A stretch of DNA of 64,000 nt from Methylococcus mesophilus. Lineage in GTDB: Bacteria > Pseudomonadota > Gammaproteobacteria > Methylococcales > Methylococcaceae. The notes beneath the pieces are model-generated. The model was given only the letters and a program-made list of their open reading frames with translations. It was not told the origin of the DNA and ran no database searches. Location: assembly GCF_026247885.1 (NCBI RefSeq), contig NZ_CP110921.1, positions 682,001 to 746,000 of the forward strand, given 5' to 3'. The stretch's first letter is position 1, and every line of letters begins with the position of its first letter. A program made the translations under genes and the position numbers. Positions 1 through 7,822 of this stretch are shown piece by piece.

Positions 1-244
1 ACGTGGCTCGGTTTCGGGTGGACACCGACCGAGCCTAAAGTCGAAACCCTGGACGGACGGCAAAAGCAGTGCCAAAAACCCAAGCAGCCGGCAACTGGCG
101 GAAAGCCGAGGAGGCATCGCCTCAAGCACGTCACGGTCGTTTAACAAAACCGCTTAGCTTGCCCCGGCGCGCCGCAGACCGCGGCAGGGACAGGATGGCA
201 GTTCTACAAAAATAATTCGATGCACGGAAACTAGGAGAGAAAAG
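1..244. other. Upstream region of the multicopper oxidase gene, with a hairpin
   Basis: No gene is recognised here. Bases 5-12 (ggctcggt) can pair with 28-35 (accgagcc), and three further pairs are possible inside the loop (15-17 with 25-27). No T-run follows, so it is at best a weak terminator of a gene lying before the window or a leader structure. A ribosome binding site (aggaga) sits at about 233-238, just before the start at 245. No convincing -35/-10 pair was found. Confidence 0.3.
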
Positions 245-3004
245 ATGATGAAGTTAACGAAATACGTCGTATCCGGCCTTGCGGCGGCCAGCGCCGCCCT
301 GGCCGACACGCCAACCGCAAGCCCGACGCCAGCTCCCAGTCTGGTCTTCCAGGATGCCACCGGGCTGGGCAGCGGCCAACCCCTGATCGAGATTCCGGTC
401 ATCCGCAGCCGCAACGGACGCCTGCGCGCCTCGGTGGACATGGTCTCTGCGGGGGTCGAGATGAACCCGATCCGCTACGGCGACGTCGATCTCTACAGTT
501 CCAATGCGCCGTACCCCAATCCCTCCCAGCCGGACGGAGAACAGCCGTTCACCATGGCCAACGCCTATCGGATCGATGCCTACGGCAAGCATTACCCCGC
601 GATGTTTCCGGGGCCGATGCTGCAGCTCAAGGTCGGCGAAGCCCTGGAGCTGAGCCTGCGCAACTCGCTCGCCGGCAACATCGGCCATGCCTCGGATTCG
701 CTGTTCCAGACCAACTTCCACGCCCACGGCTTCGAGGGCAGTCCGCTGTCGATGAGCGACAACGTCTACCAGTCGGTCAACGACCCCGGCACGGACGCCG
801 CGCCGCAGCACATGTGGGCGCATCTGACCGTCCCCGGCAAGCAGTACCCCGGGCTGGACTGGTATCACGTCCATCTGCACGGCCAGACTACCTCTCAGGT
901 CTACGGCGGCCTCGCCGGCCTGCTGATGCTCGGCGACGCCCTCGATGCCTGGCCGCGCTATAAAGCCGACGGCGCCCAGCCGCTTAAACAACTTTTTCTC
1001 ACCCTGACTGAAATCAACATCCAGAAGGTCGATACCACAGGGAAAGTTTACACGCCTGCAGGCGTCAATCGTCTGCTGGAATACGGCCCGGATACACCAG
1101 GCACGGGCAATGCCAGTCCGATAATGAACTGGCAGAAGCGGGTCAACGGCCAGCTCAATCCGACCATCCGCATCCGGCCTGGTGAAACCCAGGTCTGGAA
1201 TCTCGCAGCTGCCGGATCGACCGGAACATTCAGCTTGGCGGTGACGGACGCCAATCTACAGAATCCCTGGAACGCCACTGTACTGATGCTGGACGGCAAC
1301 GGCTACAACGTGAAGCCATTGAAATTGGCGTTATCAGCGGACCCGGAGCGCATGCAAGACAGCGACTCGAACACGCTATTGATGGCCGGTAACCGCTTGA
1401 CCCTGGCCCTCACCGCCCCCACAAGCCCCGGCACCTATTATCTGACCGACGGGCGGGATGGCACCGGCAACGTGAAAAACGATAACTACTACGTGCTGGC
1501 GACCATAGAAGTGAGCGGCCGGCCGGTGATCTCGCCGCCCCCGGTGTTTCCGCCCCGCGGCACCGATTACACCCTGTTCGATACCCCCGCCGACGTGAAA
1601 CGTCGCTTCGAGTTTGCACTAAAGCCCGATCAGAGCCCCAAAGTCTATCTAATCAATGGTCAACCCTTCGGCGAGGCAGATATGCCGCAGCTCCAGGTCG
1701 GCACGGTCGAGGAATGGACGCTGGTCAATGTCACCAGCGTCAACAAGGACGGGACGAGAAACGTGGCCGATCATCCCTTCCACATCCACCAAGGCAATTT
1801 CGTCGTCACAGCCATAAACGGCCAGCCCATCGACCCGAGAACCCAATCGACGACCAACTCTCTCAATTACGTTTCGGAGCGGGATACGATCAATATTCCC
1901 CCTGGACAAAACCTGACCATCAAGTTCAAGGTATCGGACAACCCCGGCAAATACGTATTCCACTGTCACATCCTCCGACACGAGGACAGTGGCATGATGT
2001 CGCCGGTGCTGGCCTTCGGCCCCGCCGAAGGGCTGCGCAACGCCTTCGGCCCGACGCTGCCTGGCCAAACCGGCCCCGCCAACGTCATCGACGGCACCGG
2101 CCAGATCGTCGCGCAACGCTTTCCCTTCGGCCGCCGCTTCGACGGCGGCATCGCCGCCAGCGCCACCCTGGGCGCCGCCCGCTTCTATTCGAGCTACGCC
2201 CTGGGCCAGGCCAGCGGCGGCAGTAAAGTGGCCGTGTTCTCCGGGCAGAAGGAAAAGCTCGTCGGACGCTTCACGGCCTTCGCCGGCGACCGCGACCGTA
2301 AAAACCAGGGCGTCTCCGTCGCCCTGGGCGACATCTCCGGCGACGGCTCCCCCGAGGTCGTCGTCGGCTCCCGCGCCGGCGGCACACCGGAAATCCGCAT
2401 CTTCTCGGCCAAAGGCAAGCTGCTGCACCGCTACAGCGGCTTCCTGGCCGGCGAATTCCCTCATGGCATCAACGTCGCCTCCGGCGATGTGGACACGGAC
2501 AACTTCGACGACGTGATCGTCGGCGCCGGCGCAGGCCACGCGCCGGAGGTCGTCGCCCTGAGCGGACGCGACATCGCCAACCATCTGCCCAACCCGCGCG
2601 TCCTGTTCGGCTTCACCGCCGGCGGCGGCGATACGGCCGGGGCGCGGGTCGCCGTCGGCTATGTGGCGCCGGCCACCCGTCCCAGCTATCTCGCCAACTT
2701 GGCCACCACCCCGGAAACCGGCGACGCCGCCGGCACGGTCGAGGTCTGGAACGTCTACGGCCTCATGTCCGGCTCGGCCCATGGCGGCATGGTGATGGAG
2801 AGCGAGAGCTTCCCGGCCAGCCTGCAGCGGATGGCGGCCTACCAGCCCTTCGCCGGCCAGACCACGCCGCTGCAACTGAGCACGGGTTATCTGGGACTGC
2901 CCGGCACGCCTCAGGTCTTCGCCTGGTCGCAATCCGGACAGGTGGCCGCCACTGCGTTGGACGGCGATAACAAACCGAGTACAAATATTTTGAATTGGCG
3001 ATGA
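245..3004 (+). CDS. Exported multicopper oxidase with C-terminal FG-GAP repeats
   Basis: Predicted periplasmic or secreted copper oxidase of 919 residues. The N-terminus has a signal peptide (basic KLTK, hydrophobic stretch, likely cleavage after ALA near residue 20). All copper-ligand motifs of the family are visible: HAHG (about 158-161), WYHVHLHG (about 206), HPFHIH (about 510) and HCHILRHEDSGMM (about 573-585), the last supplying type 1 and type 2/3 ligands including the axial Met. This covers about 600 residues, a normal three-domain oxidase. The remaining 300 residues carry two clear FG-GAP/integrin-like repeats (GDISGDGSPEVVVGS near 692, GDVDTDNFDDVIVGAG near 748), an unusual addition. 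Substrate is unknown: laccase-like, cuprous oxidase or manganese oxidase are all possible. A strong intrinsic terminator follows. Confidence 0.9.
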   Translation: MMKLTKYVVSGLAAASAALADTPTASPTPAPSLVFQDATGLGSGQPLIEIPVIRSRNGRLRASVDMVSAGVEMNPIRYGDVDLYSSNAPYPNPSQPDGEQPFTMANAYRIDAYGKHYPAMFPGPMLQLKVGEALELSLRNSLAGNIGHASDSLFQTNFHAHGFEGSPLSMSDNVYQSVNDPGTDAAPQHMWAHLTVPGKQYPGLDWYHVHLHGQTTSQVYGGLAGLLMLGDALDAWPRYKADGAQPLKQLFLTLTEINIQKVDTTGKVYTPAGVNRLLEYGPDTPGTGNASPIMNWQKRVNGQLNPTIRIRPGETQVWNLAAAGSTGTFSLAVTDANLQNPWNATVLMLDGNGYNVKPLKLALSADPERMQDSDSNTLLMAGNRLTLALTAPTSPGTYYLTDGRDGTGNVKNDNYYVLATIEVSGRPVISPPPVFPPRGTDYTLFDTPADVKRRFEFALKPDQSPKVYLINGQPFGEADMPQLQVGTVEEWTLVNVTSVNKDGTRNVADHPFHIHQGNFVVTAINGQPIDPRTQSTTNSLNYVSERDTINIPPGQNLTIKFKVSDNPGKYVFHCHILRHEDSGMMSPVLAFGPAEGLRNAFGPTLPGQTGPANVIDGTGQIVAQRFPFGRRFDGGIAASATLGAARFYSSYALGQASGGSKVAVFSGQKEKLVGRFTAFAGDRDRKNQGVSVALGDISGDGSPEVVVGSRAGGTPEIRIFSAKGKLLHRYSGFLAGEFPHGINVASGDVDTDNFDDVIVGAGAGHAPEVVALSGRDIANHLPNPRVLFGFTAGGGDTAGARVAVGYVAPATRPSYLANLATTPETGDAAGTVEVWNVYGLMSGSAHGGMVMESESFPASLQRMAAYQPFAGQTTPLQLSTGYLGLPGTPQVFAWSQSGQVAATALDGDNKPSTNILNWR

Positions 3005-3075
3005 GTTTCAATGAAAACCCTTGAATTTCATCTTCAATATATAAGTCAAACTCAAACTTCGCTTGGGTTTTAAAG

Positions 3076-3105
3076 AAAAAAACCGCCATGGCGGCGGTTT
3101 TTGGG
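3076..3105 (+). terminator. Intrinsic terminator after the multicopper oxidase
   Basis: ACCGCC and GGCGGT flank a short ATGGC loop, with an A-run before and a T-run after. It lies about 70 bases after the oxidase stop codon and before the next start at 3132, so the oxidase is likely transcribed alone. Confidence 0.85.
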
Positions 3106-3131
3106 TGTTAAACTATAGATCGGAGAAAATC

Positions 3132-3656
3132 ATGTCAGACTACAGCCGTATAATAAAAACCATGGTTGCCGGATTCAGCCTGTTCGGTATCTTTTCTTCA
3201 AGCGAAACGCTCGCAGCCCCGCTTACTTCGTTCAGCAAGCGGCTGTGCGATTCAAATGCGCCTGCCGTCCTGTGCGACTCTACTCAACCGGCCTTGCCGA
3301 CTTCATTTACGGTAGTTCATAAAATAGGTAGAAAAAAAGTCAATCAACTCGTGATCGATTTTGTTTCAGGAGCTTGCACCGGCAGCGGGCGATCAGATGT
3401 TATTTTTATTTCAGCCACCCCGGATGGAGGTGCGAAAAGCAATCCAGATTCGGGAGATAACTTCAGCGACAATTTTTTCTATTTCACACCCAACCAATAT
3501 ATTCCTCCCGCCGGGACTAACGGCGTGCAAGTCTTTTCGCAATCCTCTAAGATATATCTGAATCCTGGGGATACCGTTACGCTCAGCCATGATTTAGCGG
3601 AGGCAGGGGTTCAGCGTTGCACTGCGGAGCTGAACGGGCATTACGACATCCGCTGA
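3132..3656 (+). CDS. Secreted hypothetical protein
   Basis: Encodes 174 residues from the ATG at 3132, preceded by cggagaa. The frame is open further upstream, but those codons run through the terminator at 3076-3105, so the later start is preferred. Residues 1-33 look like a signal peptide (SDYSRIIK, then a hydrophobic stretch, ending LAA). The mature protein contains about four cysteines (CDS, CDST, CTG, RCTAEL) that could form disulfides. No domain is recognised. GC content is visibly lower than in its neighbours, which fits acquired or fast-evolving DNA. Function unknown. Confidence 0.7.
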   Translation: MSDYSRIIKTMVAGFSLFGIFSSSETLAAPLTSFSKRLCDSNAPAVLCDSTQPALPTSFTVVHKIGRKKVNQLVIDFVSGACTGSGRSDVIFISATPDGGAKSNPDSGDNFSDNFFYFTPNQYIPPAGTNGVQVFSQSSKIYLNPGDTVTLSHDLAEAGVQRCTAELNGHYDIR

Positions 3657-4000
3657 ATATTGAGGACATTTTATAAGCCTTGGCTCGCAGTCGCAGGTAT
3701 TGAGACAAATGCCGTTTGGTTAAAAATTACACAGAGATTGACCGGGTAAAAGCGTAGTTTCTTCGCCAAGGTCCATACCCAAATCCGCCGGGTTTAATTT
3801 TGAACCCGGCGGATTCGAATGGCAAACGATTTGGGATAACAGGGCCGCAGAAATACCGCCGCAACGCAATCGCCGAGCGGTAGTAAAACCGGCAGACCGG
3901 GATACGAAACTCGGACTGCAAGTACAAACCGAGGCGCATCGTCGTCGAATGCGGCTTCGGCTTCTACATCCAACCACCATTATTTTTTAAGGAGAGTGTC
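3657..4000. other. Intergenic region with a long perfect hairpin
   Basis: There is no credible gene in this 344-base gap. Bases 3782-3794 and 3803-3815 form a 13-base-pair perfect inverted repeat (aatccgccgggtt / aacccggcggatt) around an 8-base loop. No T-run follows on either side, so it is not a canonical intrinsic terminator; it could be a processing site, protein-binding site or relic repeat. A good ribosome binding site (aaggagag) lies at 3988-3996, directly before the next gene. Confidence 0.5.
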
Positions 4001-5710
4001 ATGGAAAACGCTACTTCGTGCCGGCCCCGGCACCTCATCGGGCTGCTTCTGCTGGGGCTCTGGGGGATACCCGCTCTGGCCGCGCCGGGCATCGAAATAC
4101 CGGCAGACCTGGAGAGCGCGATCGGCCAAAGCCTGAGCGCCTACGATATCCGGCAGAAACTCACGGCCCAAACCAACGAAGGCGGCAGCGATGCGCAGAA
4201 GTCCGCCGCGTTCGGTTTCCGCATCGCGCTTTCGGCGGACGGCAACACGGCACTGGTTGCCGCAGCCGGGGCCGAGGTCGCCGGCCTGCCATCAGCCGGA
4301 GCCGCATACGTCTACACCCGCACGAGTACCGGCTGGACCATCCAGCAGAAGCTGACGGCGCAGAACGGCGACGGCAGCGACGATGCGCAGAAGGATGCGC
4401 TCTTCGGCGGTTCGGTCGCTTTGTCGGGAGATGGCCAAACCGCTCTGATCGGAGCCTACAGCGTTTCGGTTTCCGGCCAAGCCGACGTCGGTGCCGCCTA
4501 TGTGTACCGCCGCAACGGCTCGCTCTGGCAGATTCAGCAGAAAATCACCGCCCAGAAAGCCGACGGCACATCCGACGCTTGGCAGGATGCCAACTTCGGC
4601 TCGGCGGTCGCCTTGAGCGCGGACGGCCATACCGCCGCCATCGGCGCCCGCCAGGCCCTGGGCGAAGGCGCGCTCAACCATTCGTATACCGGCGCGGTTT
4701 ACGTCTATCGGAGCACCGATACGGGCTGGCAGATCCGGCAGAAAGTGATGGCGCAGAACACCGACGGCACCAGCGATGCCACGCCCGGCGCGCAGTTCGG
4801 CGCTGCCGTCGCGCTGGCCCCCGACGGCACTACTTTGCTGGCGGGCGCCGACGCTGCCCAATACGAAGCCGGCGCCACCTATGTCTACACCGCCACCGAC
4901 GCCGGCTGGGCCATTCAGCAGAAGCTGACCGCACAGACCACCCGCGGCAAGGACGACAGCGAGCCGGGCGCCCGTTTCGGCGGCGGATTGGCGATATCGA
5001 ACGACGGCGGGACGGCCTTGATCTCCGCCTTCCAGGCGAGCGTTGCCGGATTGCAGCACGCCGGTACCGCCTACGTCTATCAGCGCAAGGGCTCCCGATG
5101 GACGATCCAGCAGAAGCTGATTGCCCAGACCCGCAACGGCAAGAGCGATGCGGCTGCGGAGGCCTGGTTCGGCGCCTGTGCATTGACGGCCGATGGCAAT
5201 ACGGCGCTGATCGGCGCCCCCTACGCCGATGCGGACGGGCTGGCCCATGCCGGAGCCGCCTACCTCTATCGCCGCGAAGGCAAGCGCTGGAGCATCCAGC
5301 AGAAGCTCACGGCGCAGACGGAATCCGGAGCGAGCGACGCCGAGGCCAACGCCCATTTCGGCAAAACCGTCCTGTCCGCAAACGGCGGTACCGCCTTCAT
5401 CGGCGCTTACGATGCAACGGTCTCCGGGTTGGCTAACGCCGGCGCAGTCTACGCCTACGACTCCGCCTACCGGCTGACCGTGACCGCCAACGGCGGTACC
5501 GTAACGAGCCTGCCGGTGGGTATCGACTGCGGAGCCATCTGCGAAGCCGGTTTCGCCAAAGGCACCGCCGTCACCCTGACTGCGGTCCCCGCCGAAGGCT
5601 ACCACTTCAAGGGCTGGAGCGGCGGCGGCTGCTCCGGCAAGAAACCCTGCACGGTGAAGCTGAACCGGTCCAAGACTGTCACAGCCAAGTTCGTGCAGGC
5701 CGGAGGATGA
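4001..5710 (+). CDS. Exported FG-GAP repeat (beta-propeller-like) protein
   Basis: Encodes 569 residues with a signal peptide (hydrophobic LIGLLLLGLWGIPALAA, cleavage near residue 28). The body consists of about seven repeats of roughly 60 residues, each built on the pattern FG..VALS.DG.TALIGA followed by GAAYVY and IQQKLTAQ, matching the FG-GAP_2 family. Seven such blades would close a beta-propeller. The C-terminal 75 residues, with four cysteines and the ending TVTAKFVQ, resemble the divergent InlB B-repeat domain found on secreted and surface proteins. Likely an extracellular binding or adhesion protein; ligand unknown. The start is supported by aaggagag seven bases upstream. Confidence 0.8.
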   Translation: MENATSCRPRHLIGLLLLGLWGIPALAAPGIEIPADLESAIGQSLSAYDIRQKLTAQTNEGGSDAQKSAAFGFRIALSADGNTALVAAAGAEVAGLPSAGAAYVYTRTSTGWTIQQKLTAQNGDGSDDAQKDALFGGSVALSGDGQTALIGAYSVSVSGQADVGAAYVYRRNGSLWQIQQKITAQKADGTSDAWQDANFGSAVALSADGHTAAIGARQALGEGALNHSYTGAVYVYRSTDTGWQIRQKVMAQNTDGTSDATPGAQFGAAVALAPDGTTLLAGADAAQYEAGATYVYTATDAGWAIQQKLTAQTTRGKDDSEPGARFGGGLAISNDGGTALISAFQASVAGLQHAGTAYVYQRKGSRWTIQQKLIAQTRNGKSDAAAEAWFGACALTADGNTALIGAPYADADGLAHAGAAYLYRREGKRWSIQQKLTAQTESGASDAEANAHFGKTVLSANGGTAFIGAYDATVSGLANAGAVYAYDSAYRLTVTANGGTVTSLPVGIDCGAICEAGFAKGTAVTLTAVPAEGYHFKGWSGGGCSGKKPCTVKLNRSKTVTAKFVQAGG

Positions 5711-5739
5711 AACAAGCCGCAGCCGGCGGGGAGCGAGCA

Positions 5740-5875
5740 TCCGGACGGCATCCAGATACAGGGCCGGGAACACCTGATGGCCCTGGACAAGCGCTATCGC
5801 CTCGCCCGCCCTCGGCGACCGCGACGCGCAGGTCAGCGACTTGTTCTCGATATTCGACGCTGTGCCGTCTCAGAC
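5740..5875 (+). pseudogene. Possible frameshifted coding remnant
   Basis: Two short stretches in different frames read like protein: GIQIQGREHLMALDKRYRLA at about 5750-5810, then LGDRDAQVSDLFSIFDAVP at about 5811-5870, joined by an apparent one-base shift. No start codon, ribosome binding site or known domain was seen. This is a weak call, made because both halves have plausible composition and the region lies between two intact exported-protein genes. Confidence 0.2.
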
Positions 5876-5930
5876 CACGCCCGCGCCACAGGACTCAAAT
5901 TTTAAGAACCCAACATCATTGAGAAAGAGC

Positions 5931-6722
5931 ATGCATTCAAAAGCCCATAAACTCCTGGCCGCCATGATCGCCGCCGCAATCTGGACCCCAGGCACAACCC
6001 GCGCCGAAACATCGCCGGCCGTACCCGCTGTCCATACGACGGCAGGCCTAAAAGCCGCCCCATGGGGCAAGAACCTCACGATTACCTTCGGCAAGGACGC
6101 GTATACCCTGGCATCCGACAGGGTTCCCAACCACGCCCGCCCGGCCCAGTATCTGCTCCCGAAGCCCGGCATCCTGGTGCCTGAATCGGCGGCAGGCCTG
6201 ATCGCGGGCGACGACCCGTCCCGGCTGCAAAATTATTCGTTTGCCCTGCCGCTTCACCCCAAGAAGAACGCCACCGCCACGCCGACCCCGCTCGGCCCTA
6301 TCGGAATATTGGTGAGCGGTGCCGCGCTGTTCAATCCCTACGACCATACGATCGCCCTGCAGCACAACATCACGGTCGACGGCGTTTCGTTGGTGGACGC
6401 GTGCAACGGCCATGCAACCCCGGCGGGATTCATACCGGAGGGGACTTACCACCACCGTGGCGTGCCGCACTGCATCGCCGATGTCCTCGACAAGCCCGGC
6501 CAGCACTCGAAGCTCATCGGCGTCGCCCTGGACGGCTTTCCCATCTACGGCCCGCTCGGCAAAGAGGGAGCGAAACCCGCGCAGCTCGACGGCTGCAACG
6601 GGCACTCCGAGCCGACGGGCGAGTTTCCGCAAGGCATGTCCCACTATCACCTGACCGAAGGCTCCCCTTACAGCATCCGCTGCCTGGCCGGGAGATGCGC
6701 CGGCCATCACCGGCCAGCCTGA
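5931..6722 (+). CDS. Exported YHYH domain protein
   Basis: Encodes 263 residues from the ATG at 5931; the frame is open for 30 more codons upstream, but the signal peptide (MHSKAHK, then hydrophobic, ending TTRA) marks this start. The C-terminal third carries YHYH family features: DGFPIYGPLG, then GCNGH, and SHYHLTEGSPYSIRC, with HYH near residue 238. The protein is probably periplasmic or secreted. The biochemical role of the family is not established; conserved His and Cys suggest metal binding or an oxidative environment. It follows the FG-GAP protein by 220 bases in the same direction, so a cluster of exported proteins is formed. Confidence 0.8.
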   Translation: MHSKAHKLLAAMIAAAIWTPGTTRAETSPAVPAVHTTAGLKAAPWGKNLTITFGKDAYTLASDRVPNHARPAQYLLPKPGILVPESAAGLIAGDDPSRLQNYSFALPLHPKKNATATPTPLGPIGILVSGAALFNPYDHTIALQHNITVDGVSLVDACNGHATPAGFIPEGTYHHRGVPHCIADVLDKPGQHSKLIGVALDGFPIYGPLGKEGAKPAQLDGCNGHSEPTGEFPQGMSHYHLTEGSPYSIRCLAGRCAGHHRPA

Positions 6723-6786
6723 GTTCATTGATTGAACCCGTCGCGGTGTAGCATTTCGGCCAGAACATACGGAGGAAGTCGCAATC

Positions 6787-7560
6787 GTGCCTTTAGATAT
6801 TGGCTATTACCTGCCCGGCTCCCTAGCAATCGCGGCATTCGTACTCTGCGCCATGGGTGGACTCATGGCGGTCCGCCGGTTCTCCAACCTCGACCGGCTG
6901 AGGCTGCACCATGATGTGGCGGGGAATATGTTCGCCGTGGGCGGAACTCTCTATGCGGTAATTTTGGGTTTGGTGGTCGTGGATGCCATAGGGACATTTG
7001 AGACCGCCCGTACCACGGTAGAGAAAGAGGCCGATGCGATAGCCAACGTTGTCTTGCTCGCCGAGCGATTGCCGGCGGATAAATCCGCCGCGATCAAATC
7101 GCTCTGCGAGCGTTATATCCTGGAAGCAGTCGATGGGGAGTGGCCGCTGATGAATCAAGGCAAGGTTGACGAGAAAGCGCAGAACCTCGTTGTGCAGCTG
7201 CTACGGGAGGTCTCTGACTTCGAACCCGTAACCGAGAACCAGAAAATCATCTCTCCGCTCTTAATTCAGCGATCTCTTGATTTAATGGATCAACGGCGTG
7301 CACGAATTGGCATATCTCTCAATGGATTGCCCTCTGTCGAGTGGCTGGTCCTCTGTGTGGGAGCCATCGTCACTATCGTCTTGACCTATTTTTTCCACCT
7401 CGAAAGCTATCGGACTCAGCTAGCCATGACGGCCCTGATCGCTCTCCTGATCGCCCTCAACCTCTATCTTGTGTTGCTATTTGCCGCACCCTTCACTGGA
7501 GACCTTACCGTGAGTGCAGGCGTCTTCGGATATGTGCTGAGCGCTATGAGGGCTTCATAA
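6787..7560 (+). CDS. DUF4239 family inner-membrane protein
   Basis: Encodes 257 residues from a GTG at 6787, chosen because a strong ggaggaag lies 9 bases upstream. Membrane segments appear at about residues 8-28, 45-68, 180-200 and 208-250. Between them is a soluble stretch with acidic, helical character (EKEADAIANVVLLAERLP) that is typical of the DUF4239 bestrophin-like family. Bestrophins are anion channels; whether bacterial DUF4239 members conduct ions is unproven. It is followed by the 4.5S RNA gene and has no obvious partner. Confidence 0.75.
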   Translation: MPLDIGYYLPGSLAIAAFVLCAMGGLMAVRRFSNLDRLRLHHDVAGNMFAVGGTLYAVILGLVVVDAIGTFETARTTVEKEADAIANVVLLAERLPADKSAAIKSLCERYILEAVDGEWPLMNQGKVDEKAQNLVVQLLREVSDFEPVTENQKIISPLLIQRSLDLMDQRRARIGISLNGLPSVEWLVLCVGAIVTIVLTYFFHLESYRTQLAMTALIALLIALNLYLVLLFAAPFTGDLTVSAGVFGYVLSAMRAS

Positions 7561-7614
7561 TTCCATCCTCGGCCCGTGAACACTCCAGCCTAAAGCATGA
7601 CCGCTCGCTCTTCC

Positions 7615-7643
7615 TTGTGCAGCGCTCCGTTAACGGGCATAAT
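7615..7643 (+). promoter_or_regulatory. Putative promoter of the 4.5S RNA
   Basis: CATAAT at 7638-7643 is one base from the consensus -10. TTGTGC at 7615-7620 is a weak -35, with a 17-base spacer. Transcription would begin near 7650, just before the mature RNA. Confidence 0.45.
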
Positions 7644-7663
7644 GTGCATTCTCTATGAGCAGC

Positions 7664-7795
7664 CGGCTCACCGATTCTATGGCAAGCCGCATTGGTCCCC
7701 TCGCAATGATACGCTGTGAACCCCGCCAGGCCCGGAAGGGAGCAACGGTAACAGCGGACTCGTGTGCCGGGGTGTGGCTGGTGCGGTGAGCCACC
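7664..7795 (+). ncRNA. ffs: Signal recognition particle RNA (bacterial 4.5S type)
   Basis: The conserved SRP domain IV core is present at about 7719-7778: ccaggcccggaagggagcaa on one side and gtgtgccggggtgtggctgg on the other, including the GGAAG-type tetraloop region bound by Ffh. The ends pair as ggctcaccg (7665-7673) with cggtgagcc (7784-7792), giving the usual long hairpin of about 115-130 bases with a closing helix. The RNA works with Ffh and FtsY in co-translational membrane targeting. Its position just upstream of dnaX is shared with other bacteria. Exact ends are estimated from the pairing. Confidence 0.9.
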
Positions 7796-7822
7796 CATTC
7801 CCTACTCTTTCGCCGCAACTCC

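Noticed and set aside
1-244. Riboswitch (cyclic di-GMP, cobalamin or fluoride type) before the multicopper oxidase
   Set aside because: Purine-rich stretches hint at a structured leader, but none of the conserved core sequences of these classes could be matched.
3720-3980. Overlapping minus-strand open frames between the small secreted protein and the FG-GAP protein
   Set aside because: They lack ribosome binding sites and recognisable composition, and they run through the perfect hairpin at 3782-3815.
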